Assembly (NCBI RefSeq): GCF_016741935.1
Contig: NZ_JAERRG010000010.1
Location: 248,001 to 312,000, forward strand
Direction of reading: 5' to 3'
Source: Streptomyces endocoffeicus
GTDB lineage: Bacteria > Actinomycetota > Actinomycetes > Streptomycetales > Streptomycetaceae
Length of the DNA: 64,000 nt
Every line of letters begins with the position of its first letter. The stretch's first letter is position 1. The notes under the pieces were generated by a model. It made no database searches, was not told the origin of the DNA, and saw only the letters and a list, made by a program, of their open reading frames with translations. Below, piece after piece: positions 56,738 to 64,000 of this stretch. A program made the translations under genes and the position numbers.

Positions 56738-58132
56738 TCACACCCCCTTGCTGACCGAGCTCATATTGAAGTCCGGAATGCGCAGCGGCGGCACCGCGGC
56801 GCGGTTGAAGTAGTCGCTCCACTCCCGCGCCAGCGTCCGCTCGGTGCGGCCCGCCTCGGTGGCGCGGGCGAGCAGACCCACCGGCGACTCGTTGAACCGG
56901 AAGTTGTTCACCTCGCCGACCACCTCGCCGTTCTCCACGAGATAGACGCCGTCCCTGGTCAGCCCGGTGAGCAGCAGCGTCGCCGGATCGACCTCGCGGA
57001 TGTACCACAGGCAGGTCAGCAGCAGCCCGCGCTCGGTCGACGCGACCATCTCCTCCAGCGAGCGGGTGCCGCCCGCGTCCACGATCAGGTTGTCGACCGC
57101 GGGGGCGAGCGGCAGCCCGGTGAGGGCGGAGGTGTGCCGGGTGGTGATCAGCTGCTGCAGCACCCCGTCCCGGACCCAGTCGGTGCCGGACAGTGGCAGA
57201 CCGTTGTCGAAGACCGACGTGTCGTCCCCGGACGAGTGCGCGATCACGAACGGCGCCGCCTCAAGCCCCGGCGCGGCCGGGTCGCTGCGCAGTGTGAAGG
57301 GCAGCTCGGACAGCTTCTCGCCGACCCGGGTGCCACCGCCCGGCTTGCTGAAGACCGTACGGCCCTCCGCCGCGTCCCGGGCCGAGGACGACCACAGCTG
57401 GTCGATCAGCAGATCGGCCACCGCGCTCGGGGGCAGCAGCGTCTCGTAGCGGCCGGCCGGCAGCTCGACCCTGCGCTCGGCCCAGGCGAGCCGCCGGGCG
57501 AGCTCGGCGTCGATCGCGGCCGGGTCCACATCGGTGAAGTCCCGGGTGGCCCGCCCGGCCCAGGCCGAACGCGTCCGGTCCGGTGACTTGGCGTTGACCT
57601 CGAGCGTGCCGGTGGGCTGGTCATGGCGCAGCCGCAGCCCGGTGGAGCTGCCGAGATAGCTGGAGACCAGCTCATGGTGGGCGAATCCGTACAGCTCCCG
57701 GCCGCCCGCGCGGGCCCGGGCGAAGGACTCGCCGAGGGCGGGCGCGAAGCCGGCGAACACCTCGGAGGAGGTCACCGCGGGGGAGTCGGCGAAGCCGGGG
57801 GAGACCGCCGCGCCCGGATCCCGCTCCACCAGCGGCTGGGCGTCCTCGGCCGGCTCCGCCTCCCGCGCCGCCGCCTCGGCGGCCCGGACCAGCGGCTCCA
57901 GCTCCTCGGCGGTGACCGCGGACCGGGACACCACGCCCGAGGCGGTGCCCTGCCCGCCGTTCACGGTGGCCACGACGGTCAGGGTGCGGCCGCGGGTGAC
58001 GCCGTTGGTCGTCAGGGCGTTGCCCGCCCAGCGCAGATTGGCCGTCGAGGTCTCGTTGGCGATCACCACACAGCCGTCCGCGCGGGACAGCTCCAGGGCG
58101 CGCTCGACGATCTCATGGGGCTGCACGCTCAT
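56738..58132 (-). CDS. TldE/PmbA-type metalloprotease partner subunit
   Basis: A 464-residue TldD/PmbA family protein, the TldE subunit of the heterodimeric metallopeptidase that acts on peptides such as microcin precursors and antitoxins. It has the TldE-type DVDPAAIDAELARRLAWAER and the late SGTDWVRDGVLQQLITTRHT region, and lacks the HExxxH zinc motif found in TldD. ATG 58132 overlaps the tldD stop by four bases (ATGA), showing co-translation of both subunits. Confidence 0.92.
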   Translation of the reverse strand: MSVQPHEIVERALELSRADGCVVIANETSTANLRWAGNALTTNGVTRGRTLTVVATVNGGQGTASGVVSRSAVTAEELEPLVRAAEAAAREAEPAEDAQPLVERDPGAAVSPGFADSPAVTSSEVFAGFAPALGESFARARAGGRELYGFAHHELVSSYLGSSTGLRLRHDQPTGTLEVNAKSPDRTRSAWAGRATRDFTDVDPAAIDAELARRLAWAERRVELPAGRYETLLPPSAVADLLIDQLWSSSARDAAEGRTVFSKPGGGTRVGEKLSELPFTLRSDPAAPGLEAAPFVIAHSSGDDTSVFDNGLPLSGTDWVRDGVLQQLITTRHTSALTGLPLAPAVDNLIVDAGGTRSLEEMVASTERGLLLTCLWYIREVDPATLLLTGLTRDGVYLVENGEVVGEVNNFRFNESPVGLLARATEAGRTERTLAREWSDYFNRAAVPPLRIPDFNMSSVSKGV

Positions 58133-59667
58133 CGTCCGGCCTCCTGGGTGGTGTTGAGGATGTTGACGCCGCGGAACAGCGCCGACGGGCAGCCGTGCGA
58201 GACCGCCGCGATCTGCCCGGGCTGGGCCTTGCCGCAGTTGAAGGCGCCGCCCAGGACATACGTCCGCGGGCCGCCCACGGCCGTCATCGAACCCCAGAAG
58301 TCGGTGGTGGTGGCCTGGTAGGCGAAGTCGCGCACCTGCCCGGCGAGAGCGCCGTTCCTGATGCGATACGCCCTCTGCGCCGTGAACTGGAAGTTGTACC
58401 GCTGCATATCGATCGACCAGGAGCGGTCGCCGACCAGATACAGACCGTTCTCGACATCCCCGATCAGCTCCTCCGTCGAGGGGCCACCGGGGGCGGGCCG
58501 CAGCGATACGTTCGCCATCCGCTGCACCGGCACATGGCCCGGCGAATCGGCGAAGGCGCAGCCGTTCGACCGCTCGAAACCGGTCAGCCGGGCGATCCGG
58601 CGGTCCAGCTGATAGCCGACGAGGGTGCCGCCCTTCACCAGGTCCCAGGACTGGGCGGCCACGCCCTCGTCGTCGTAGCCGATGGTGGCCAGCCCGTGCT
58701 CGGCGGTCCGGTCCCCGGTCACATTCATCACCTCGGAGCCGTACTTCAGCTTTCCGAGCTGGTCGAAGGTGGCGAAGGAGGTGCCCGCGTACGCCGCCTC
58801 GTAGCCGAGCGCGCGGTCCAGTTCGGTGGCGTGGCCGATCGACTCATGGATGGTCAACCACAGATTGGACGGGTCCACCACCAGGTCGTACGACCCGGCC
58901 TCGACGGATGGCGCGCGCATCTTCTCGGCCAGCAGCTCCGGGATCTCCGCCAGCTCCGCGTCCCAGTCCCAGCCGCCGCCCGCGCCGGGCCCACCGGTCA
59001 GATACTCCCAGCCGCGCCCGACCGGCGGAGCCAGGGTGCGCATCGAGTCGAACTCCCCGCTCGCCGGATCCACGGCCACGGCCGTCAGTTGCGGGTGCAG
59101 CCGCACTCGCTGCTGGCTGGTCACGGTGCCCGCCGTGTCCGCGTAGAACTTGTTCTCCTGCACGGTCAGCAGCGACGCGTCCGCGTGCGCGACCCCATCG
59201 GCCGCGAGCAGCCGCCGGCTCCACTCGGCGAGCAGTCCGGTCTTGTCGGAGTCGGCCACATCGAACGGGTTGACCTCATACGAGGACACCCACGTCTTGT
59301 CGGCGTGCACCGGCTCGTCCGCCAACTCCACCCGCTCATCGGACCCGGCCGCCTCGATCACCTTGGCCGACAGCTTCGCCATCGCCACCGCCTGCGAGGC
59401 CACTCGCGCGGCGGCGTCCATGTTCAGATCCACCCCCGACGCGAACCCCCACGCCCCGGCGTGCACCACCCGTACGGCATACCCCAGGTCGGTGCTGTCG
59501 GCCGCCCCCGCGGGCTTGGCATCCCGCAACCGCCACGCGGCACTCCGCACCCGCTCCAACCGGAAGTCGGCATGCTCGGCCCCGAGCGCCCGAGCCCGCG
59601 CGAGCGCCGCGTCGGCGAGCGCCCTCAGGGGCAGCGCGAGGAAGGACGGATCAATCTCGTGCGCCAC
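58129..59667 (-). CDS. tldD: TldD metalloprotease subunit
   Basis: A 512-residue protein that carries the active site of the TldD/TldE peptidase. The zinc motif HESIGHATELDRALGYEA (about residue 270) has both histidines and the glutamate; the third ligand is probably the cysteine in AFNCGKAQPGQIA. GTG 59667 has AGGGGAG upstream. Targets in Streptomyces are not known; a role in peptide natural product or toxin-antitoxin turnover is possible by analogy to E. coli. Confidence 0.93.
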   Translation of the reverse strand: MAHEIDPSFLALPLRALADAALARARALGAEHADFRLERVRSAAWRLRDAKPAGAADSTDLGYAVRVVHAGAWGFASGVDLNMDAAARVASQAVAMAKLSAKVIEAAGSDERVELADEPVHADKTWVSSYEVNPFDVADSDKTGLLAEWSRRLLAADGVAHADASLLTVQENKFYADTAGTVTSQQRVRLHPQLTAVAVDPASGEFDSMRTLAPPVGRGWEYLTGGPGAGGGWDWDAELAEIPELLAEKMRAPSVEAGSYDLVVDPSNLWLTIHESIGHATELDRALGYEAAYAGTSFATFDQLGKLKYGSEVMNVTGDRTAEHGLATIGYDDEGVAAQSWDLVKGGTLVGYQLDRRIARLTGFERSNGCAFADSPGHVPVQRMANVSLRPAPGGPSTEELIGDVENGLYLVGDRSWSIDMQRYNFQFTAQRAYRIRNGALAGQVRDFAYQATTTDFWGSMTAVGGPRTYVLGGAFNCGKAQPGQIAAVSHGCPSALFRGVNILNTTQEAGR

Positions 59668-59823
59668 GGGCGACTCCCCTTCGTCGGTTCTGTCGATGAT
59701 GTTGTCCGTCGGCAGTGAACCATGTCGCTACGACATTGGGCGCGGTAATTGCCACCGGCCCGCCGGGTCGAGGTCGCCGCCCTCGGCCTCCGGCCGCACC
59801 GCTCTGTTCTATGAAGACGACAA

Positions 59824-59851
59824 GGGCCGCCCCGGTTGCCCGGGGCGGCCC
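59824..59851 (-). terminator. Terminator hairpin after the DUF397 gene
   Basis: GGGCCGCCCCGG (59824-59835) pairs exactly with 59840-59851 around TTGC, 15 bases after the DUF397 stop. Confidence 0.88.
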
Positions 59852-59865
59852 CCAAGGGTGGGTGG

Positions 59866-60069
59866 TTACGCGCCGAACTCCTCAGCCGTGAGACGGTCGA
59901 TGAACGCGTCCCACTGGCGTATGGAGAAGGCGAGTTGTGATCCGTGGCGGTCCTTGGAGTCCCGTACGTGGACGGTGTCGGCGGTGGCGGCCACCTCGAC
60001 GCACATGCCGCCCTCACCGCTGCTGTAGCTGCTCTTGAACCACGACAGTTCGATGTCGTTGTCGTTCAC
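59866..60069 (-). CDS. DUF397 domain protein
   Basis: A 67-residue protein with the DUF397 signature SWFKSSYSSGEGGMCVEVA and VHVRDSKDRHGSQLAFS. Such small proteins occur next to XRE/DUF5753 regulators and RsbW-like ATPases in Streptomyces and work in the same developmental or antibiotic control circuits (whiJ-, abaA-like loci). GTG 60069 overlaps the upstream regulator stop by four bases (GTGA). Confidence 0.9.
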   Translation of the reverse strand: MNDNDIELSWFKSSYSSGEGGMCVEVAATADTVHVRDSKDRHGSQLAFSIRQWDAFIDRLTAEEFGA

Positions 60070-60863
60070 GTTTCTCCCCGCAGTTTCTCGATGAAGTCCA
60101 GCGACTCCCGTGGAGTGAGAGCCTGGGCCCTGATGATCCCGTAGCGCTGTTCGAGGGTGCGGACCGCTTTGCGATCCGTCAGCAATCTGCTGATGTCCTG
60201 GGCCTCTACGTAGGCCATCATCTGGCGCCCCTTGGGCTCCAGCAAGGCAAAGGGGCCGCCCGCTCCGGCGTGCTCTTCCAGCCCCGTCGGCATGACTTGA
60301 AGATCTACATTTCGCATCCGGCCGATGTGCAGCAGATGTTCCAACTGCGCGCGCATCACCGGTGTTCCGCCGCACGGTCGGCGCAACACCGCCTCCTCGG
60401 TCACGAAGCTCATGATGGGCGGGGGTTGCCGAGTGATGAGTTCCTGCCGTGCCAACCGGGCGGTGCCCCGCTGCTCGATGATCTCCTCGCCCAGCATCGG
60501 GCGTTGCATCGTGAAGACAGCGCGGGCGTAATCGCCGGTCTGGAGCAACCCGTTGATCACCTGGTTCTCGTACGCGTGGAACTCGACCGCCTGCGCCTCC
60601 AGCCGTGCCGCGCCCCGGAAGAACGCCGGGAGCTGTACGTTGGCGACTTCCTCCCTGGCCGCCCGCAGCACTCCGAACGCCTCCAGCGCCTCGTCCGCCG
60701 CGTCCAGGAAATCCGGCTGGGGCACTCGACGTCCCTGCTCGACCGAGGAGACCTGCTCCTCGCTGTACCCGATCGCCTCACCCAACTGTGCCTGTGTGAG
60801 CCCCGCCCGTTCGCGGAAGAGCTTCACCTGCCTGCCGATGCACTTGACGATGTCACCCGCCAT
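60066..60863 (-). CDS. XRE-family regulator with DUF5753 domain
   Basis: A 265-residue transcriptional regulator. N-terminal HTH (about residues 10-65) shows GLTQAQLGEAIGYSEEQVSS and VEQGRRVPQPDFLDAADEAL. The remaining 190 residues are the DUF5753 domain with AYENQVINGLLQTGDYARAV and HLLHIGRMRNVDLQVMP. ATG 60863 has GGAGG upstream. This is the WhiJ-like type. It pairs with the DUF397 gene and faces the ATPase gene across 150 bases. Confidence 0.92.
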   Translation of the reverse strand: MAGDIVKCIGRQVKLFRERAGLTQAQLGEAIGYSEEQVSSVEQGRRVPQPDFLDAADEALEAFGVLRAAREEVANVQLPAFFRGAARLEAQAVEFHAYENQVINGLLQTGDYARAVFTMQRPMLGEEIIEQRGTARLARQELITRQPPPIMSFVTEEAVLRRPCGGTPVMRAQLEHLLHIGRMRNVDLQVMPTGLEEHAGAGGPFALLEPKGRQMMAYVEAQDISRLLTDRKAVRTLEQRYGIIRAQALTPRESLDFIEKLRGET

Positions 60864-61013
60864 GACCCACCCACCTCCTTGCGCGAGAACGCGCCCCTTC
60901 CCCTCGGCGTCACGGCGGTCCTCCCGTACGGGCACCGGCCGTGCCCGTACCGCGACCCTGCGTACCCGCCGCCCGTCTGGTCAGGCTAGGCGCGCTTCGC
61001 CACGCTCGGTGAC

Positions 61014-61514
61014 GTGAATGGCGAAAATCCCCCTGGCGGTACGTTCGAGATGTTCTTCACCTCTTCGCGGCGCGGTGCCCGGCTCGCCCGGCGCCTCGTC
61101 GTTCGCAGACTGGAGGAATGGGGCATTGCCCGCGACAGTGACGCCTCGCAGAGCCTTGCGGTGATCGCGGGGGAACTCACGGCGAACGCCGTGAGCCATG
61201 GGCACGTGCCCGGTCGGCACTTCCATCTGCGGCTCAGCGTTCAGCCGCCGCCCGGTCCCGATGGCCGTCGGGCCCCTGCCTCGGCCCGTATCGAGGTGTC
61301 CGACGCCCGCGACGAGCGGCGTCCTGTGCTCCGTGACCAAGGAGACGAGGCGGAGGGCGGACGCGGGCTGCTGCTCGTGGACGCGCTGGCCTCGAAGTGG
61401 GGAGTGGCCGAACGAGGCGTCGGTAAGACGGTGTGGTGCGAATACGCTCTCGCGTCCGAGGAGTGCCGGTCGCAGCAGGTCACGGGAGACACTGGAGTCG
61501 GCGATGCGCGATGA
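61014..61514 (+). CDS. RsbW-like ATP-binding protein
   Basis: A 166-residue HATPase_c domain protein of the anti-sigma/serine kinase type. The N-box is SLAVIAGELTANAVSHGHVP and the G-box EGGRGLLLVDALASKWGVAE; the C-terminal strand ends GVGKTVWCEYAL. It has no partner domain. Divergent from the XRE-DUF397 pair, it completes the common three-gene set. GTG 61014; its 3' end overlaps the Uma2 gene by 11 bases. Confidence 0.88.
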   Translation: MNGENPPGGTFEMFFTSSRRGARLARRLVVRRLEEWGIARDSDASQSLAVIAGELTANAVSHGHVPGRHFHLRLSVQPPPGPDGRRAPASARIEVSDARDERRPVLRDQGDEAEGGRGLLLVDALASKWGVAERGVGKTVWCEYALASEECRSQQVTGDTGVGDAR

Positions 61515-62136
61515 TGGGGGCACAGACGAGCAGGTTCGCGGTGGTGAAGGGGCGTCGGCCGTGGAGTACGGTCGTCTACGGGGAATCGCGGAGCGGCTCG
61601 CCGAGCACGCCCCCGACCCGTTCCGGGGCTATGAGATCAGTGGTGACGAGATCGTCATGATGATGTCGACCTCGCGTCCGCACGAGTTCATCGCTTTGCG
61701 TATCCGCCAGCAGCTTGACCGGAAAATCCCATCTTTTCTGGTCGCTCACACGGGCGGTGAGGTGGAAGATTCCTCTCTTGGGAAACTTCGGCGTCCTGAT
61801 CTGATCGTCGTTCCCGACGCGGTGTTCGCCGAGAACACGATGGCGCCGTTCCATCCTCGAGATGTCGCTCTGGTCGCCGAGATCGTCTCGCCGTCGAATC
61901 ACTCCACCGATTATGTCGAGAAGATGCACGACTACCCGGCGATGGGTATCCCGCTCTATCTTCTCGTCGATCCACGGAAGGGCACGATCGCGGCCCTGTC
62001 CGATCCGGGGCCCGGGCTCGGCGGGGAGGGCTCCCGTTACCGCACCCGCAGTGATTACGCCTTTGGCGACGAGGTGACCATTGGTGACTGGACACTCGCC
62101 GCCACGGATCTGCGGACCTATCCCGAGGACCGTTGA
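61504..62136 (+). CDS. Uma2-family (DUF820) nuclease-like protein
   Basis: A 210-residue PD-(D/E)XK superfamily protein of the Uma2 group. Motifs LGKLRRPDLIVVPDAVF, LVAEIVSPSNHSTDYVEKMH and YPAMGIPLYLLVDPRKGTI contain the likely metal ligands Asp, Glu and Lys. Uma2 proteins are abundant in Streptomyces, and their biology is unclear. ATG 61504 lies in the last codons of the ATPase gene, so it is translated with it. Confidence 0.87.
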   Translation: MRDDGGTDEQVRGGEGASAVEYGRLRGIAERLAEHAPDPFRGYEISGDEIVMMMSTSRPHEFIALRIRQQLDRKIPSFLVAHTGGEVEDSSLGKLRRPDLIVVPDAVFAENTMAPFHPRDVALVAEIVSPSNHSTDYVEKMHDYPAMGIPLYLLVDPRKGTIAALSDPGPGLGGEGSRYRTRSDYAFGDEVTIGDWTLAATDLRTYPEDR

Positions 62137-62184
62137 CCTGCTGACCGCCGTCGGCGGTCGGCAATCGCTCGCTCCACTCGGCGT

Positions 62185-62544
62185 TCAACCGATCTCGACG
62201 TGTGTCGCTGTCGACTGATCGAAGTAGGAGACACGCCAGGTCTCGTCGAGCTCATCTCGTAGGCGGCGAGCCAATCCATGTCCCCGTTCAAAGAAGCTTT
62301 GCTCTGCCTCTTCCGAAGCGAATCCGGAGGTTATCGGGTCATCCCGGTTGTAGGTTGCCTCGTACTCGTCCCCCCAGCGATCCAGATCCTCGATGAGCTG
62401 TTTGCTGAGAAGAAGCGATTCGGGTGCTACGTTATCCAGCCCTTGTTCAGTCACGACCCATACGGGATGGCACTCGTAATCTACGGAAAGACGCACCGTA
62501 TGCTTCGCTGTGAAATTCACAGGTTGTGCCAGGCGTGATTGCAT
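62185..62544 (-). CDS. Hypothetical protein, candidate immunity or orphan Rhs-associated gene
   Basis: A 119-residue acidic protein with no recognised family. Segments such as LSVDYECHPVWVVTEQGLDN and SLLLSKQLIEDLDRWGDEYE suggest an alpha/beta fold with helices. It overlaps the end of the DUF5958 gene by 28 bases and shares the lower GC of the Rhs cassette. Position at the tail of an Rhs toxin operon favours an immunity or modulator role, as inference. Start ATG 62544; a GTG-like start upstream cannot be excluded. Confidence 0.65.
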   Translation of the reverse strand: MQSRLAQPVNFTAKHTVRLSVDYECHPVWVVTEQGLDNVAPESLLLSKQLIEDLDRWGDEYEATYNRDDPITSGFASEEAEQSFFERGHGLARRLRDELDETWRVSYFDQSTATHVEIG

Positions 62545-62900
62545 GCGCCGCGACACTCTGTTTCTCTTCGCCGCGTGTCAGCAACTGCGAACGTCGAGAG
62601 AAGAATGCGGAAGGACTTTATGTACTCGTTTGGTGGGAGATTGATGATCTTCCCCATCTGTTCGAGGATTGGTTCTCGGACAATCAAGACAGCAGGGGTC
62701 ATCGTCGGCTTCACCCCCGACTGCGCCAGGCCGTTTCGTCCATCCTCTGCTGTTGCGTGCGCCTGCATCGAATATCGAACCACCTCCTTCAGCACAGCCC
62801 GCTGCTCGGCCTGGTCCAGCGAACCGAACCAATTCGCGGCCTCGTCCATGCCGCGTAGACCTTGGGCAACCTCATTGATCATTCGCTCGGACTCATTCAT
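62517..62900 (-). CDS. DUF5958 family protein, candidate immunity protein
   Basis: A 127-residue protein resembling actinobacterial DUF5958: ESERMINEVAQGLRGMDEAA at the N-terminus, EVVRYSMQAHATAEDGRNGL in the middle, INLPPNEYIKSFRILLSTFA late, and CRGACNHAWHNL at the end. All helical by look. The ATG is 4 bases after the Rhs gene stop, so it should be cotranslated and is the best immunity candidate for that toxin. No direct evidence of binding exists here. Confidence 0.75.
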   Translation of the reverse strand: MNESERMINEVAQGLRGMDEAANWFGSLDQAEQRAVLKEVVRYSMQAHATAEDGRNGLAQSGVKPTMTPAVLIVREPILEQMGKIINLPPNEYIKSFRILLSTFAVADTRRRETECRGACNHAWHNL

Positions 62901-62904
62901 GTGA

Positions 62905-64000
62905 TCACCCGCTCCCTGGCTCGAATACGACATACGGCTTATCCTTTTCCAGCTCTGCATAGTCTGGCCGGTTTGGATTATAAGTCTGCCAGAAGTCTCG
63001 GCCGCGCCCACTGCCTTCACCGTCACCCGTTCCTCTTGGTAGAGAATTCTGGACGCTGTGTCGAGTCCTGGACGGGCCGGATAGGATGTAATCCCAGTCA
63101 GATGCAGGGTTGGCTGTTCCTCCCGCGCGGCTTCCAACCACAATGATGGGCTGCCCTGCTTTGTCGGCAGCATTCTGAATTCGCCGAGCATCGTTCGGGC
63201 TTATGCCCGCCTCTGATGGCGTTCTAGATCCTGGACCACTCCACTTATCGCCGCACTCCGGTGCGAGGCCGAAGGGATCGGCCCACCTGTGGGGATTGCG
63301 GATGTAGGACGCCGGGTTGGGGGCGGGTGCGAGGCCCAGAGGATCAGGGGAGGCGTATCGCGCTGTTTCGGGGTCGTAGTGGCGGAAGTAGTTGTAGTGC
63401 AGCCCCGTTTCCGGGTCGGCGTATTGGCCCGGGAAGCGGAGGGGGCAGTCGGTTGATCCGGGTGGGGCGGGGAGGGGGGTGCCCCAGAGGGTGGTGCGGT
63501 GTTGCCAGGCCAGGGTGCCGTCGGGGGTGACCAGTTCGGTGGGGGTGCCGATGAGGTCGGTGATGATGGCGTAGAAGCGGGCGTCGTATTCCGATTGGGC
63601 AGTCGTCTCGGTCAGGCGGCGGAGAAGCGATGAAGCTTCCTCCACTGGCTCACGCGATGGGCGGTGCTCGGTCTGGGCTATCGGGCGGTGGGTTCCTGGG
63701 GCGTAGTCCCAGGTTGTTGCCACGCCCTCCGGCGTGAGTTGTTCTGCCAGCCTCGTGCCGTCCCAGGCGAAGTCCACCGATTCGGCGACCGTGCCGTTCT
63801 CGGCCAGGCGCTGCTTGGCCGTGCGACGGCCCAGTGGGTCGTACGTGTAGTGCCAGCGTTCGCCGTCCGGGGTTGTCGCGTCCGTCAGGCGGTCTTCGGC
63901 GTTCCAGGTGTAGGTCCAGGTGCGGGTCTGGCCGTTGAGGAGTTTGCGGGTGCGGCGGGTGAGGCGGCCCTGGGCGTCGTGTTCGTATAACGTGCGGCCC
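62905..64000 (-). CDS. Rhs/YD-repeat protein with nucleotidyltransferase-like C-terminus (N-terminus off the window)
   Basis: The frame is open to the right window edge, so only the C-terminal 364 residues are present. YD/Rhs repeats appear as YEHDAQGRLTRRTR and WHYTYDPLGRRT; the Rhs core ends with RFPGQYADPETGLHYNYFRH, YDPETARYASPDPLGLAP and a variable-region junction WADPFGLAPEC. After it come about 115 residues with IIVVGSRAGGTANPASDWDY, a GS-x-DxD arrangement as in minimal nucleotidyltransferases. Rhs proteins deliver such C-terminal toxins into rivals. The junction and the lower GC of the tip show a swapped cassette. Catalysis is inferred. Confidence 0.85.
   Translation of the reverse strand, partial: GRTLYEHDAQGRLTRRTRKLLNGQTRTWTYTWNAEDRLTDATTPDGERWHYTYDPLGRRTAKQRLAENGTVAESVDFAWDGTRLAEQLTPEGVATTWDYAPGTHRPIAQTEHRPSREPVEEASSLLRRLTETTAQSEYDARFYAIITDLIGTPTELVTPDGTLAWQHRTTLWGTPLPAPPGSTDCPLRFPGQYADPETGLHYNYFRHYDPETARYASPDPLGLAPAPNPASYIRNPHRWADPFGLAPECGDKWSGPGSRTPSEAGISPNDARRIQNAADKAGQPIIVVGSRAGGTANPASDWDYILSGPSRTRHSVQNSLPRGTGDGEGSGRGRDFWQTYNPNRPDYAELEKDKPYVVFEPGSG

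Overview
The window is very GC-rich chromosomal DNA with tightly packed genes, frequent GTG starts, ATGA/GTGA overlaps between operon members and strong third-position GC bias. Its gene content (ectoine operon, cobalamin cluster with a B12 riboswitch, GATC-binding nucleoid protein Gbn, DUF397/XRE/ATPase triad, LAXTG surface protein) points to Streptomyces. From memory, the order of ect genes, LAETG protein, cob genes, pitH2, gbn, protease, acetate symporter, moaA and tyrS resembles the SCO1818-SCO1867 region of S. coelicolor. I therefore read it as conserved core chromosome with an accessory right end.

Layout. 1-2.6 kb: end of an aldehyde dehydrogenase and a class V aminotransferase. 2.7-5.9 kb: ectABCD (minus strand) for ectoine and hydroxyectoine. 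6.3-8.0 kb: SigE-family sigma factor coupled to a membrane protein. 8.2-10.5 kb: an amidohydrolase and an LAETG-anchored surface protein. 10.8-20.6 kb: cobalamin genes (cobC, cbiX, cobE, cobB, cobO, chelatase, cobQ, cbiB) behind a cobalamin riboswitch. No cobN and no corrin-ring methyltransferases are present, and cobE ends in a large inverted repeat. 20.7-22.3 kb: phosphate transporter pitH2 with a PHO box. 22.6-29.5 kb: class II aldolase, alpha/beta hydrolase, a large uncharacterised protein, an ABC-F ATPase preceded by a 7-codon leaderless ORF, gbn, and an enoyl-CoA hydratase-like gene.

29.6-36.5 kb: a signalling block made of a SpoIIE-type phosphatase divergent from a 1466-residue multi-HAMP hybrid histidine kinase and its response regulator. 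36.6-39.9 kb: Asp23/Gls24 envelope-stress operon whose first asp23 gene carries a one-base frameshift in a G run. 40-50 kb: SDR, GH15 glycosidase, SURF1, exonuclease-BRCT protein, lipoprotein, sterol-desaturase-like enzyme, lysoplasmalogenase and a subtilisin-like protease. 50.6-59.7 kb: DUF485-actP acetate uptake pair with a Crp-like site, moaA with a possible SD-masking stem, GlsB-like protein, tyrS and tldD/tldE. 59.8-62.1 kb: XRE/DUF397/ATPase triad and a Uma2 protein. 62.2-64 kb: lower-GC end of an Rhs/YD-repeat toxin gene with a nucleotidyltransferase-like C-terminal domain and two candidate immunity genes.

The most promising leads are the Rhs toxin-immunity cassette, the leaderless leader peptide of the ABC-F gene, the remodelled cobalamin cluster, the moaA leader and the frameshifted asp23 gene. 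No tRNA, rRNA, CRISPR array or insertion sequence was recognised.
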